DNA of 5,113 nt, from the NCBI GenBank assembly GCA_001643475.1, contig LXTK01000076.1, positions 1 through 5,113 of the forward strand, read 5' to 3'. The position numbers were made by a program, and so were the translations under genes. The notes under the pieces are model-generated. The model was given only the letters and a program-made list of their open reading frames with translations. It searched no databases and had not been told where the DNA came from. The stretch comes from Proteobacteria bacterium SPGG2. Lineage in GTDB: Bacteria > Pseudomonadota > Gammaproteobacteria > Acidiferrobacterales > SPGG2. Shown here in pieces: positions 1 through 5,113 of this stretch; the stretch's first letter is position 1, and every line of letters starts with the position of its first letter.

Positions 1-690
1 GTCAATTTCCATCGGCGACGGGCCGCCGGTGAGAACCACGCACATGCCATAGTTCTCCGCGGCGTAGTCTGCGACCTTGGCATAGCCTTGAGTGTTCCAA
101 TTGCGCCAGTTACGTTTGCGCATGTTGCTGCACGGGTTTATCGCGAGGATAGGCTGGTCATTAGGCAACTGCTGTTGGGCGCAAAAGTTCTGCGCGTTTG
201 CAGGTATGGGGATATCCCAGCGCAATCCACGCTCCCCGATGCCTATAGCTCCAAGGAACTGGAAGGCACAGTCTTGTACATGCACTCGAACTTCTCCGTT
301 GATTCGGTGGTTAGTGAACAACCACTGATAATCTCTGGTGCGGGCTTTGTCGAAACCCACCCGAACGGGTGTCTTGACGAGCAGGCTGGCGATGCTGGCT
401 CGCATAGCGGGCTGCATTTGCAACAACAAATCGAAACGACGGCGTCGGATGCAGCGACGCAGGTCACGATAAGCGCGCCAACCTTTAGCCTTGTCGAAGA
501 TAATAAACTCGATTCCCGGTATATCCCCAACCAATGTGGCCTCTATCTTGCCAATCACCCATGTAAGCTTTGTCTCGGGCCAGTGAGATTGCAGCGTGCG
601 CACCACCGGGACGGTATGGCACACATCTCCGATGGCGGAAAGCCGAACGATGCATATACTTTCTGGCGGCGATGTAAGTGGTAATCTCAT
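1..690 (-). CDS. opsX: Heptosyltransferase I, OpsX/WaaC type (glycosyltransferase family 9), 3' end cut off by window
   Basis: Transfers L-glycero-D-manno-heptose from ADP-heptose to the Kdo of lipid A-Kdo, at the cytoplasmic face of the inner membrane. The reverse strand is open for 230 codons from the ATG at 690-688 to the window edge. Residues 14-24 read IVRLSAIGDVC, the GT9 N-terminal signature with the expected catalytic Asp at residue 22. Next come TWVIGK (43-48), a basic stretch (70-86), QWLFTNHRI (122-130) and INPCSNMRKRNW (184-195), the donor-phosphate binding region. This pattern resembles Haemophilus OpsX (RLSAVGDVCH, TWIVGK, SPCSS) more than Escherichia WaaC, from memory. Family members are about 340-350 residues, so roughly the last third, with the late GT9 motifs, lies outside. 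An in-frame TGA two codons upstream fixes the start. No good Shine-Dalgarno is visible. kdkA starts back-to-back on the other strand. Confident for GT9; OpsX versus generic WaaC is less sure. Confidence 0.88.
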   Translation of the reverse strand, partial: MRLPLTSPPESICIVRLSAIGDVCHTVPVVRTLQSHWPETKLTWVIGKIEATLVGDIPGIEFIIFDKAKGWRAYRDLRRCIRRRRFDLLLQMQPAMRASIASLLVKTPVRVGFDKARTRDYQWLFTNHRINGEVRVHVQDCAFQFLGAIGIGERGLRWDIPIPANAQNFCAQQQLPNDQPILAINPCSNMRKRNWRNWNTQGYAKVADYAAENYGMCVVLTGGPSPMEID

Positions 691-1416
691 ATGTCAATGA
701 ATGCCTGTGAAGACCGGTTTGAGCACCAGCGCATCTTGTATGATGGGGATGCCATTGGCAAACCAGAGGATATCAGTTTTGAGCCGAGCAACTGGGCCGC
801 CAAGGGTGCCTTGGTCGGCGAAGCGCGCGGTCGTGGTTACACTTATTTTGTTAAAACGGGGAATAGTGATTGGGTCCTTCGTCACTACCAGCGTGGCGGT
901 ATGCTGGCCGGTATTTTGAGGGACAACTACTTATGGACAGGTATAGATCATACAAGGGCCTGGAAGGAATGGCGGATGCTAGCGCAGTTATGGCAAGTGG
1001 GACTACCTGTTCCGCGCCCGGTCGCGGCCCGCGTGTTGCGGCACGGTCTCATGTATAAGGCAGACATAATTACGCAGCGGCTGCTGGGTACGCATACATT
1101 GGCTGAGTTACTCAGCCAAAACGTGCTCGATGCCCGACACTGGGAACTTGTTGGTACCTGTATTCGAAGGTTTCACGATGCCAATATTTATCACGCAGAC
1201 CTTAATGCCCATAACCTTTTGTTGTCGAAGGATGGTAGGGTCTATCTGATCGATTTCGATAGAAGCGAGGTACGCGCCGAGTCGAAATCCTGGAAAGATC
1301 AAAACCTAGCACGGTTGCATCGTTCGCTCACCAAACTGCGATCTTTAAGGGACAACTTTCATTTCTCAGAGAAAGATTGGCTGATGCTTCACGACGGCTA
1401 CGGCACGGCGCGTTAG
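691..1416 (+). CDS. kdkA: 3-deoxy-D-manno-octulosonic acid (Kdo) kinase, KdkA
   Basis: ATP-dependent kinase that phosphorylates the 4-OH of the Kdo on lipid A, acting at the inner-membrane cytoplasmic face. The product is 241 residues, about the usual length. The fold is protein-kinase-like (Kdo/WaaP family). A Gly-rich segment GEARGRG (43-49) is followed by LRHYQRGG (63-70), typical of Kdo kinases. GLPVPRPVAAR lies at 104-114. The catalytic loop HADLNAHN spans 168-175 with Asp170 as catalytic base and Asn175 as likely metal ligand. LIDFDRSE (186-193) is the DFG-like metal-binding motif. All key residues are present. In-frame TAA at 682-684 leaves ATG 691 as the first possible ATG; ATG 697 is an alternative, and the only SD-like string (AAGTGG, 676-681) is weak and suits 691. 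Its 5' end abuts the opposing heptosyltransferase ATG and its stop overlaps the opposing waaA stop by 4 bases, so it is antisense-packed between two minus-strand genes. Its presence predicts a single, phosphorylated Kdo. Confidence 0.95.
   Translation: MSMNACEDRFEHQRILYDGDAIGKPEDISFEPSNWAAKGALVGEARGRGYTYFVKTGNSDWVLRHYQRGGMLAGILRDNYLWTGIDHTRAWKEWRMLAQLWQVGLPVPRPVAARVLRHGLMYKADIITQRLLGTHTLAELLSQNVLDARHWELVGTCIRRFHDANIYHADLNAHNLLLSKDGRVYLIDFDRSEVRAESKSWKDQNLARLHRSLTKLRSLRDNFHFSEKDWLMLHDGYGTAR
1099..1119. repeat. 21-bp perfect palindrome inside kdkA
   Basis: Left arm TTGGCTGAGT (1099-1108), central T (1109), right arm ACTCAGCCAA (1110-1119). The ten-base arms match perfectly. It encodes residues LAELLSQ from codon 137, a helix between the Kdo kinase lobes. 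RNA of either strand could fold into a stem of 8-9 pairs. Neither strand has a T run after it, so a terminator is not supported. Confidence 0.6.
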
Positions 1417-2678
1417 TCATAAGAGAGATTGCACCGAGCTTCGATTTCATCCACGTAGCGTTCGGCAACGTCCTGGTATTGTTGCACGAGCGATTGTGCA
1501 CGCGCCCCCACTTCATCACGTTCCTCTTTCGACTCTAACAGTCGCGCGAGACAAGCTTTTAGCTCCTCGTCGTCTGAAATCTGTATCGCCGCCCCGTGTG
1601 CCAACAACACCTCACTCTCATCCAAGAAGTTATCCATGTGTGGGCCAAAGACAATCGTTTTGCCCAGGCGGGCCGGCTCGAGAATGTTATGACCTCCGCT
1701 GCGAACTAGCGACCCACCCATAAAGACCAAATCGGCACTCGCCATAAACATGGTTAGCTCCCCAACCGTGTCTACGATATACACCTCCGTTTGACTACTG
1801 ACAGGGTCATTTCTGCTGCGAACCGCAATATTATCGCTCAAGGGTTGAAGTTGCTTGAGAATATCCGTAAGCCGATCGGGATGCCGGGGTGCGATTACCA
1901 GTAAATGGCGCCGTTGCTGCGTCTTCCACAACTTTAAGATTCGTAGCTCTTCATTATCGTGAGTCGAAGCCATCAGTACATAGGGGCGAGAAATAACTGG
2001 TTGTGCAGATGTTTCGTTTGCTGCGGCAGCAAACTTAATGTTACCGATTACTTTTACGCGATCCGGTGACGCTCCTAGCGCCACAAAGCCATCTTTGTCG
2101 GTAGCGGAGCGTGCAAGAATCATGTCCACGCTTGCCAGGGTTGTCGCATAGAAGTGGTGCAGCAAATGTTGTGCATTCAAAGTTCGCGATGACAGCCTAC
2201 CGTTAATAAGCAACACCGCGATGTTCATGGTGCTGCAAGTACGATAAAGGTTAAGCCACAACTCGGTTTCCATGATGAGTGCGCAGGCGGGTTTGATTTG
2301 TCGCAGAAAGCGTCTGACCGCACCTGGAAAGTCGATAGGCAAATAAGCATGGTCGATAGTTTCTGCTAAGCGAAGCCGAGCTACTTCCCCCCCCGCAGGC
2401 GTGCCAGTGGTGACAATAATGGGTATTTGCGGAAAACGTTTTTTCAAGCTGTGTACGAGGGGTTCCGCCGCAATGACTTCGCCCACTGAAGCAGCGTGAA
2501 TCCAAACCGGTTTAGGAAACTGTGTCCGCTGGTAAAAGCCGAACCGTTGGCGGAGATAACGGCTATCTCGTGTTCGTAAAGCCTGGACAACTGTAAGGGT
2601 CAGCAGTAGTGGCGATATGAAGTAGAGTAATAGCGTATAGCTAAGGGATAACAAACTGTGCCCATGACGTGATGTCAT
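1413..2678 (-). CDS. waaA: 3-deoxy-D-manno-octulosonic acid transferase (Kdo transferase), WaaA/KdtA
   Basis: Transfers Kdo from CMP-Kdo to the lipid A precursor, the first step of core assembly; usually essential. The product is 421 residues, normal for the family. A hydrophobic N-terminal anchor spans about 9-32. HAASVGE (61-67) holds the expected catalytic Glu67. METELW (136-141) and NGRLSSRT (159-166) follow in the N-terminal Rossmann domain. The C-terminal GT-B domain has GNIKF, STHDNEE (248-254), APRHPDR and GGSLVRSGGHNILEPA (311-326), which binds the nucleotide sugar. Residue 142 after ETELW is Leu where most relatives I recall have Pro; the rest of the motif is kept. A run of eight G (C on the plus strand at 2387-2394) encodes part of Ala95-Gly96-Gly97-Glu98. 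An in-frame TAG directly before the ATG fixes the start, but no clear SD precedes it. The company of KdkA suggests a monofunctional enzyme adding one Kdo. Confidence 0.96.
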   Translation of the reverse strand: MTSRHGHSLLSLSYTLLLYFISPLLLTLTVVQALRTRDSRYLRQRFGFYQRTQFPKPVWIHAASVGEVIAAEPLVHSLKKRFPQIPIIVTTGTPAGGEVARLRLAETIDHAYLPIDFPGAVRRFLRQIKPACALIMETELWLNLYRTCSTMNIAVLLINGRLSSRTLNAQHLLHHFYATTLASVDMILARSATDKDGFVALGASPDRVKVIGNIKFAAAANETSAQPVISRPYVLMASTHDNEELRILKLWKTQQRRHLLVIAPRHPDRLTDILKQLQPLSDNIAVRSRNDPVSSQTEVYIVDTVGELTMFMASADLVFMGGSLVRSGGHNILEPARLGKTIVFGPHMDNFLDESEVLLAHGAAIQISDDEELKACLARLLESKEERDEVGARAQSLVQQYQDVAERYVDEIEARCNLSYD

Positions 2679-2700
2679 CTACGCTTGGTTACTGCCAGGG

Positions 2701-2706
2701 AGGAGG
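2701..2706 (+). promoter_or_regulatory. Consensus Shine-Dalgarno AGGAGG without a matching long gene
   Basis: AGGAGG lies five bases before the ATG at 2712 and is preceded by another purine run (AGGG, 2697-2700), making it the best ribosome binding site in the window. The ATG behind it opens only 17 codons. This suggests either a leader peptide or the stranded start of a gene whose continuation was altered. Confidence 0.5.
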
Positions 2707-2711
2707 ACGTT

Positions 2712-2765
2712 ATGCAAGTAGTTTTCTCAATGTTGGCCCACGCGGTTCCACTATGCTTAGAGTAG
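2712..2765 (+). CDS. Possible 17-codon leader peptide or stranded gene start
   Basis: The ATG after the AGGAGG site gives MQVVFSMLAHAVPLCLE and then TAG. The peptide is mostly hydrophobic and matches no family I recognise. It has no run of regulatory codons typical of an attenuator leader, and no clear antiterminator or terminator pair follows. The only support is the strength and spacing of the ribosome binding site. It may be the original N-terminus of the downstream oxidoreductase frame, separated by a duplication or insertion (see the 9-base repeats). Confidence 0.25.
   Translation: MQVVFSMLAHAVPLCLE
2751..2759 (+). repeat. 9-base direct repeat CTATGCTTA, copy 1 (copy 2 at 2875-2883)
   Basis: CTATGCTTA occurs at 2751-2759 and again at 2875-2883, 124 bases apart. 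GTTC precedes both copies, with two extra bases (CA) in the first. Copy 1 is read CTA TGC TTA in the frame of the ATG at 2712, and copy 2 is read CTA TGC TTA in the oxidoreductase frame. Confidence 0.45.
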
Positions 2766-2874
2766 TTTTACGCGCAGCGCGTTACGGTTGCAAGCGCAAG
2801 CCCCGGACTTGCTTGTCACCGTGGGCAGACGTAGCATCGCCAGCATAGGTGAATCCAGAGGGTTCATTAAAGTT

Positions 2875-2883
2875 CTATGCTTA
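2875..2883 (+). repeat. 9-base direct repeat CTATGCTTA, copy 2
   Basis: Second copy of the repeat at 2751-2759. Collapsing the 124 bases between the copies would put the strong SD and ATG at 2701-2714 in frame with the oxidoreductase. The segment between them has no convincing inverted ends, so a named mobile element is not supported. Confidence 0.45.
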
Positions 2884-3739
2884 TTGCTAATTAAATACGG
2901 TGCATGCGCCTTGGGTTCGAAATATAACGTTGCCGTGGTTGGGGCCCGACGTAAGCGACAGGGTACCGGCAAATATGTGGCGCGGGAATTCGCCAACGGT
3001 GGCTGCAATGCGTGTGCCATAGTCGGCACCACCCCCGACACCGTTGCCACTGCGCGTCACAACCTGCAGGAGCGATATGGCATAAGGCGTGAGGGCTATC
3101 TATCGTTGTCGACGCTGTTGGCGAACACGCCGGTGGACATTGTCGCGATCTGCTCGCCAGCGGAAGTGCATTTGCACCATCTAGAAGTGGCGGTAGAGGC
3201 CGGCTGCCACGTTTTCTGTGAAAAATCTATGTGGTGGTCGACCGAGCTCGCGATTGACAGTGGGACACGCGCCGAAATTCGCCAGCGTGCTGCTGCCCTG
3301 GTAGATCGATATACCCAAAAAGGCCGGTTTCTGGCGTTGAATACCCAGTGGCCTTTTACCCTGCCCGGCGTTCCGCGAATTCCATCCTGGCGCCCATAGT
3401 GAGGGTCGGCCGGTGCGGTCTTTTTTGATGTGGTTACGTCCGGCAAGCCGAGGATATCCGATGGTGGTTGATGCGGCACCACACCTTTTGAGCATGCTGC
3501 AGGCATTGTTGGGACCCGGTCAGCTTCAGGATATCGACACAGAGTTTCAACATCTCCCCGATTTGGGTGCACACGCACACGGGCTGATTACGCTTGACTA
3601 TATGCAACCGGCGTCACGTTCAAGCTCAGTTGCTGTCTCGAGACCCCGAAACCGGCGGGCTATGCCATTAAATGGCGCATTTATGGAAAGACACCTAGAA
3701 CCAGCTAATTACATGATATCATTTCAAAATGAAGGTAGG

Positions 3740-3760
3740 AGGGTCCTAGCGCGGGACCCT
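3740..3760 (+). repeat. 7-bp perfect inverted repeat inside the pseudogene
   Basis: AGGGTCC (3740-3746) and GGACCCT (3754-3760) form a GC-rich stem with a 7-base loop. It is followed by TTGGCC rather than a T run, so it is not a standard intrinsic terminator. It sits about 130 bases before the radical SAM start, in the part of the transcript left untranslated or poorly translated after the frameshifts. Confidence 0.4.
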
Positions 3761-3876
3761 TTGGCCGTTTGTGTAGAAATTTTGTTGATGCCATGCAAAC
3801 GAGGTGTCAACCTGACCGAACCAGTTTAGTAGACGGCATGACACAGCTGCACGAGCTTGTTTCCGCCGCTATGAGC

Positions 3877-3882
3877 AGGGAG
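3877..3882 (+). promoter_or_regulatory. Ribosome binding site that decides the radical SAM start
   Basis: AGGGAG (core GGAG at 3879-3882) lies inside the last codons of the oxidoreductase pseudogene. It is five bases before ATG 3888 but only two before ATG 3885, which favours 3888 as the true start. Confidence 0.6.
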
Positions 3883-3887
3883 CAATG

Positions 3888-5113
3888 ATGAAAAAATCCC
3901 AATCCGTATCCAGCAAAAAGACGATCCCAATCGTTCCGCTTGCAGATGTTTCGAGCATACTGCACCGTGTGTCACGAGCGGCTGATTTCGTTCCGCTGCA
4001 TGCGGTCGCTAGCCAGTCTGCTGGACCTAAGCAAAAGCAAGTAGAGCTGTCACCGATTCACGACTTTATGGCTAAACTTTGTCAACCGGAGGTGATCGGG
4101 CGCCTCAAGGAGTATGTCCGTTGGCAGGTCGACTGGCGCAATGGCTACGCACAGGGCATGACGCTCGACGAAGCACTTAGCTTCATGCCTAAGCAGGTAC
4201 CGTTATCCATCAATCTCGATTTGACCACTGCTTGTAACTACCGCTGCGATCATTGCGTTGACATGGACATCCTAAATACGGGCATTCGCTATGATCATGA
4301 CAAGATCATGGATTCATTGACTGAGATGGCGGCCCGTGGTCTGCGCTCGGTCATCGTAATCGGCGGCGGCGAACCCACGGTCTATCCCAAATTCGAAGAA
4401 GTTATACGCCATTTAAAGGCACTTGATATAAAAATCGGTGTCGTCACCAACGGCAGTCTACCGAAGAAGATCAAAGCGGTAGCAGACGTGCTGGAACCCC
4501 AAGACTGGGTCCGTCTATCGCTCGATTCTGGTTCCAACGAAACGTTTTACGAGATGCACAAACCGGGGAACAAAAAGCACACCCTCGATTGGATTTGCGA
4601 AAACATCGCCGCCATCAAGGATGAGTTAAACCCAAAGTTTTCAATCGGTTTTAGCTTTATCATCGTGTGGAAGGACTGCGAGGCCAATGACGCCAAGATT
4701 CACGAGAATATTGACGAGATTGTCATGGCGGCTGAGCGCGCCAAGCGTTATAAGTTCGACTACATCTCATACAAGCCATTTCTGACCCGGGCTGAAAATA
4801 ACAACGCCGAGATCGTCGAACTTACTCAACAGCAAAACCGAGTCGCCCCGATCATGGCGAAGATCCGCGAACAAGTAGATATCGCCAAACGATTAGACGA
4901 CGAAAGCTTTAGGGTCGTTGAGAGTACAAATTTAAGGGTGTTGGAAAACGACAGCTACAAGGACTACAACCACCAGCCAAAGACTTGTCACTTACAGTTT
5001 TTCCGTCAGGTCCTAAGCCCGCTTGGTGTGTTCAATTGCCCGGTCTATCGGCACGTGACGCAGGCGCAGATCGGCGATAAGCATTCGTATTCCGTGCCAG
5101 AAACCTTGCAGGA
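3888..5113 (+). CDS. Radical SAM protein with probable C-terminal auxiliary cluster (SPASM/twitch-like), 3' end cut off by window
   Basis: Likely binds a [4Fe-4S] cluster and cleaves S-adenosylmethionine to start a radical reaction; substrate unknown. The frame is open for 408 codons to the window edge. A basic N-terminal region of about 100 residues has no motif I recognise. CNYRCDHC at 116-123 is the CxxxCxxC cluster motif (Cys116, 120, 123). IGGGEP (138-143) binds the SAM amino group. VVTNGS (185-190) and RLSLDSG (199-205) fit later strands of the partial TIM barrel. Cys367 and the VFNCPVY stretch with Cys384 look like the start of an auxiliary-cluster domain. No B12-binding domain is seen. 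ATG 3888 overlaps by one base the TGA of the broken oxidoreductase; ATG 3885 is possible but too close to the SD. The overlap implies translational coupling and a shared job with the oxidoreductase. The position next to LPS core genes hints at glycan or sugar modification, but peptide or other substrates are equally possible. Confidence 0.9.
   Translation, partial: MKKSQSVSSKKTIPIVPLADVSSILHRVSRAADFVPLHAVASQSAGPKQKQVELSPIHDFMAKLCQPEVIGRLKEYVRWQVDWRNGYAQGMTLDEALSFMPKQVPLSINLDLTTACNYRCDHCVDMDILNTGIRYDHDKIMDSLTEMAARGLRSVIVIGGGEPTVYPKFEEVIRHLKALDIKIGVVTNGSLPKKIKAVADVLEPQDWVRLSLDSGSNETFYEMHKPGNKKHTLDWICENIAAIKDELNPKFSIGFSFIIVWKDCEANDAKIHENIDEIVMAAERAKRYKFDYISYKPFLTRAENNNAEIVELTQQQNRVAPIMAKIREQVDIAKRLDDESFRVVESTNLRVLENDSYKDYNHQPKTCHLQFFRQVLSPLGVFNCPVYRHVTQAQIGDKHSYSVPETLQ

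Larger units (their letters stand above)
2679..2910. other. Divergent intergenic region between waaA and the oxidoreductase pseudogene
   Basis: About 230 bases carrying no convincing protein-coding gene. It should hold the promoters for waaA (leftward) and for the oxidoreductase/radical SAM pair (rightward), but no sigma-70 pair with good boxes and spacing was found on either strand. It contains a strong rightward SD at 2701-2706, a 17-codon ORF behind it, a 9-base direct repeat and an AT-rich patch at about 2864-2902. Reading frame 1 is open from about 2761 into the pseudogene, but the residues before about 2911 resemble nothing I know. Confidence 0.7.
2911..3888 (+). pseudogene. Gfo/Idh/MocA-family oxidoreductase, broken by four frameshifts
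   Basis: Family members are NAD(P)-dependent oxidoreductases, often on sugars; the substrate here is unknown. The N-terminal Rossmann part reads YNVAVVGARRKRQGTG, then VDIVAICSPAEVHLHHLEVAVEAGCHVFCEKS, with Ser (codon 3226-3228) where the family's EKP motif has Pro. The frame then changes four times: extra G near 3367 (LP then AFREFHPGAH); extra TA near 3599-3603 (LDY then ATGVTFKLSCCLETPKPAGYAI); extra A near 3670-3672 (then NGAFMERHLEPANYMISF); one base lost after 3778 (CVE then FVDAMQTR) to TGA at 3886-3888. Joined, it would be about 324 residues, normal length, with no internal nonsense codon. As read, translation stops at 3397-3399. The 5' limit is uncertain: TTG 2911 is the nearest start to the fold, without an SD. 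The TGA overlaps the next gene's ATG, so the two formed an operon. Confidence 0.85.

Noticed and set aside
88..684. 198-residue plus-strand ORF
   Set aside because: It is antisense to the heptosyltransferase, whose reverse-strand frame carries clear GT9 motifs over the same bases. The ORF's own protein has no recognisable domain.
2791..2815. GCAAG/CTTGC inverted repeat as an intrinsic terminator
   Set aside because: The stem is only five pairs, and neither strand has a T run after it.
2760..2874. Small mobile element between the 9-base repeats
   Set aside because: The ends are not convincing inverted repeats, and no second copy is visible in the window. Only the direct repeat itself is supported.
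2757..3050. 97-residue minus-strand ORF upstream of waaA
   Set aside because: It overlaps the start of the oxidoreductase on the opposite strand, shows no family resemblance and has no supporting ribosome binding site.
3096..3578. 160- and 104-residue minus-strand ORFs
   Set aside because: Both are antisense to recognisable oxidoreductase sequence, and neither has a motif or a good ribosome binding site.
3362..3790. Programmed ribosomal frameshifting in the oxidoreductase
   Set aside because: Four shifts in mixed directions, without slippery heptamers followed by clear pseudoknots, are far more simply explained by mutation.
3362..3790. Frameshifts as pure sequencing error
   Set aside because: Possible in principle and worth checking in reads. 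However, the breaks cluster in one gene, two are not in homopolymers, and longer runs such as the eight-base G run in waaA are in frame.
3413..3829. 138-residue plus-strand ORF as a separate gene
   Set aside because: Parts of it read as the middle and C-terminal oxidoreductase, but about 3601-3670 and the region after 3778 make sense only in the other frame. It is a fragment of the pseudogene.

Overview
The window looks like a Gram-negative bacterial chromosome, most likely from a gammaproteobacterium. Three genes for the inner core of lipopolysaccharide (LPS) sit together: an OpsX/WaaC-type heptosyltransferase I, the Kdo kinase KdkA, and the Kdo transferase WaaA. No phage, plasmid, insertion-sequence, tRNA, rRNA or CRISPR signal was seen. 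The assignment to Gammaproteobacteria rests on protein resemblance and on the opsX/kdkA pairing that I recall from Haemophilus. No database search was possible.

Layout: (1) positions 1-690, minus strand, the first 230 codons of heptosyltransferase I, running off the left edge; (2) 691-1416, plus strand, kdkA, whose ATG directly abuts the ATG of the opposite gene; (3) 1413-2678, minus strand, waaA, whose stop codon overlaps the kdkA stop by 4 bases; (4) about 2679-2910, a region of about 230 bases with no convincing gene, holding a near-perfect ribosome binding site before a 17-codon ORF and a 9-base direct repeat; (5) about 2911-3888, plus strand, a Gfo/Idh/MocA-family oxidoreductase broken by four separate indels; (6) 3888 to the right edge, plus strand, an intact radical SAM enzyme that overlaps the stop of the broken oxidoreductase.

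How they fit: WaaA puts Kdo on the lipid A precursor, KdkA phosphorylates that Kdo, and the OpsX-type transferase adds the first heptose, in known relatives to the phosphorylated Kdo. The three genes therefore describe one short stretch of core assembly with a single phosphorylated Kdo. The oxidoreductase plus radical SAM pair looks like a two-gene operon of unknown role, possibly sugar or surface-glycan modification by location. Its first gene is now degraded while the second remains open and keeps its cluster-binding cysteines. That mismatch is the most interesting point in the window.
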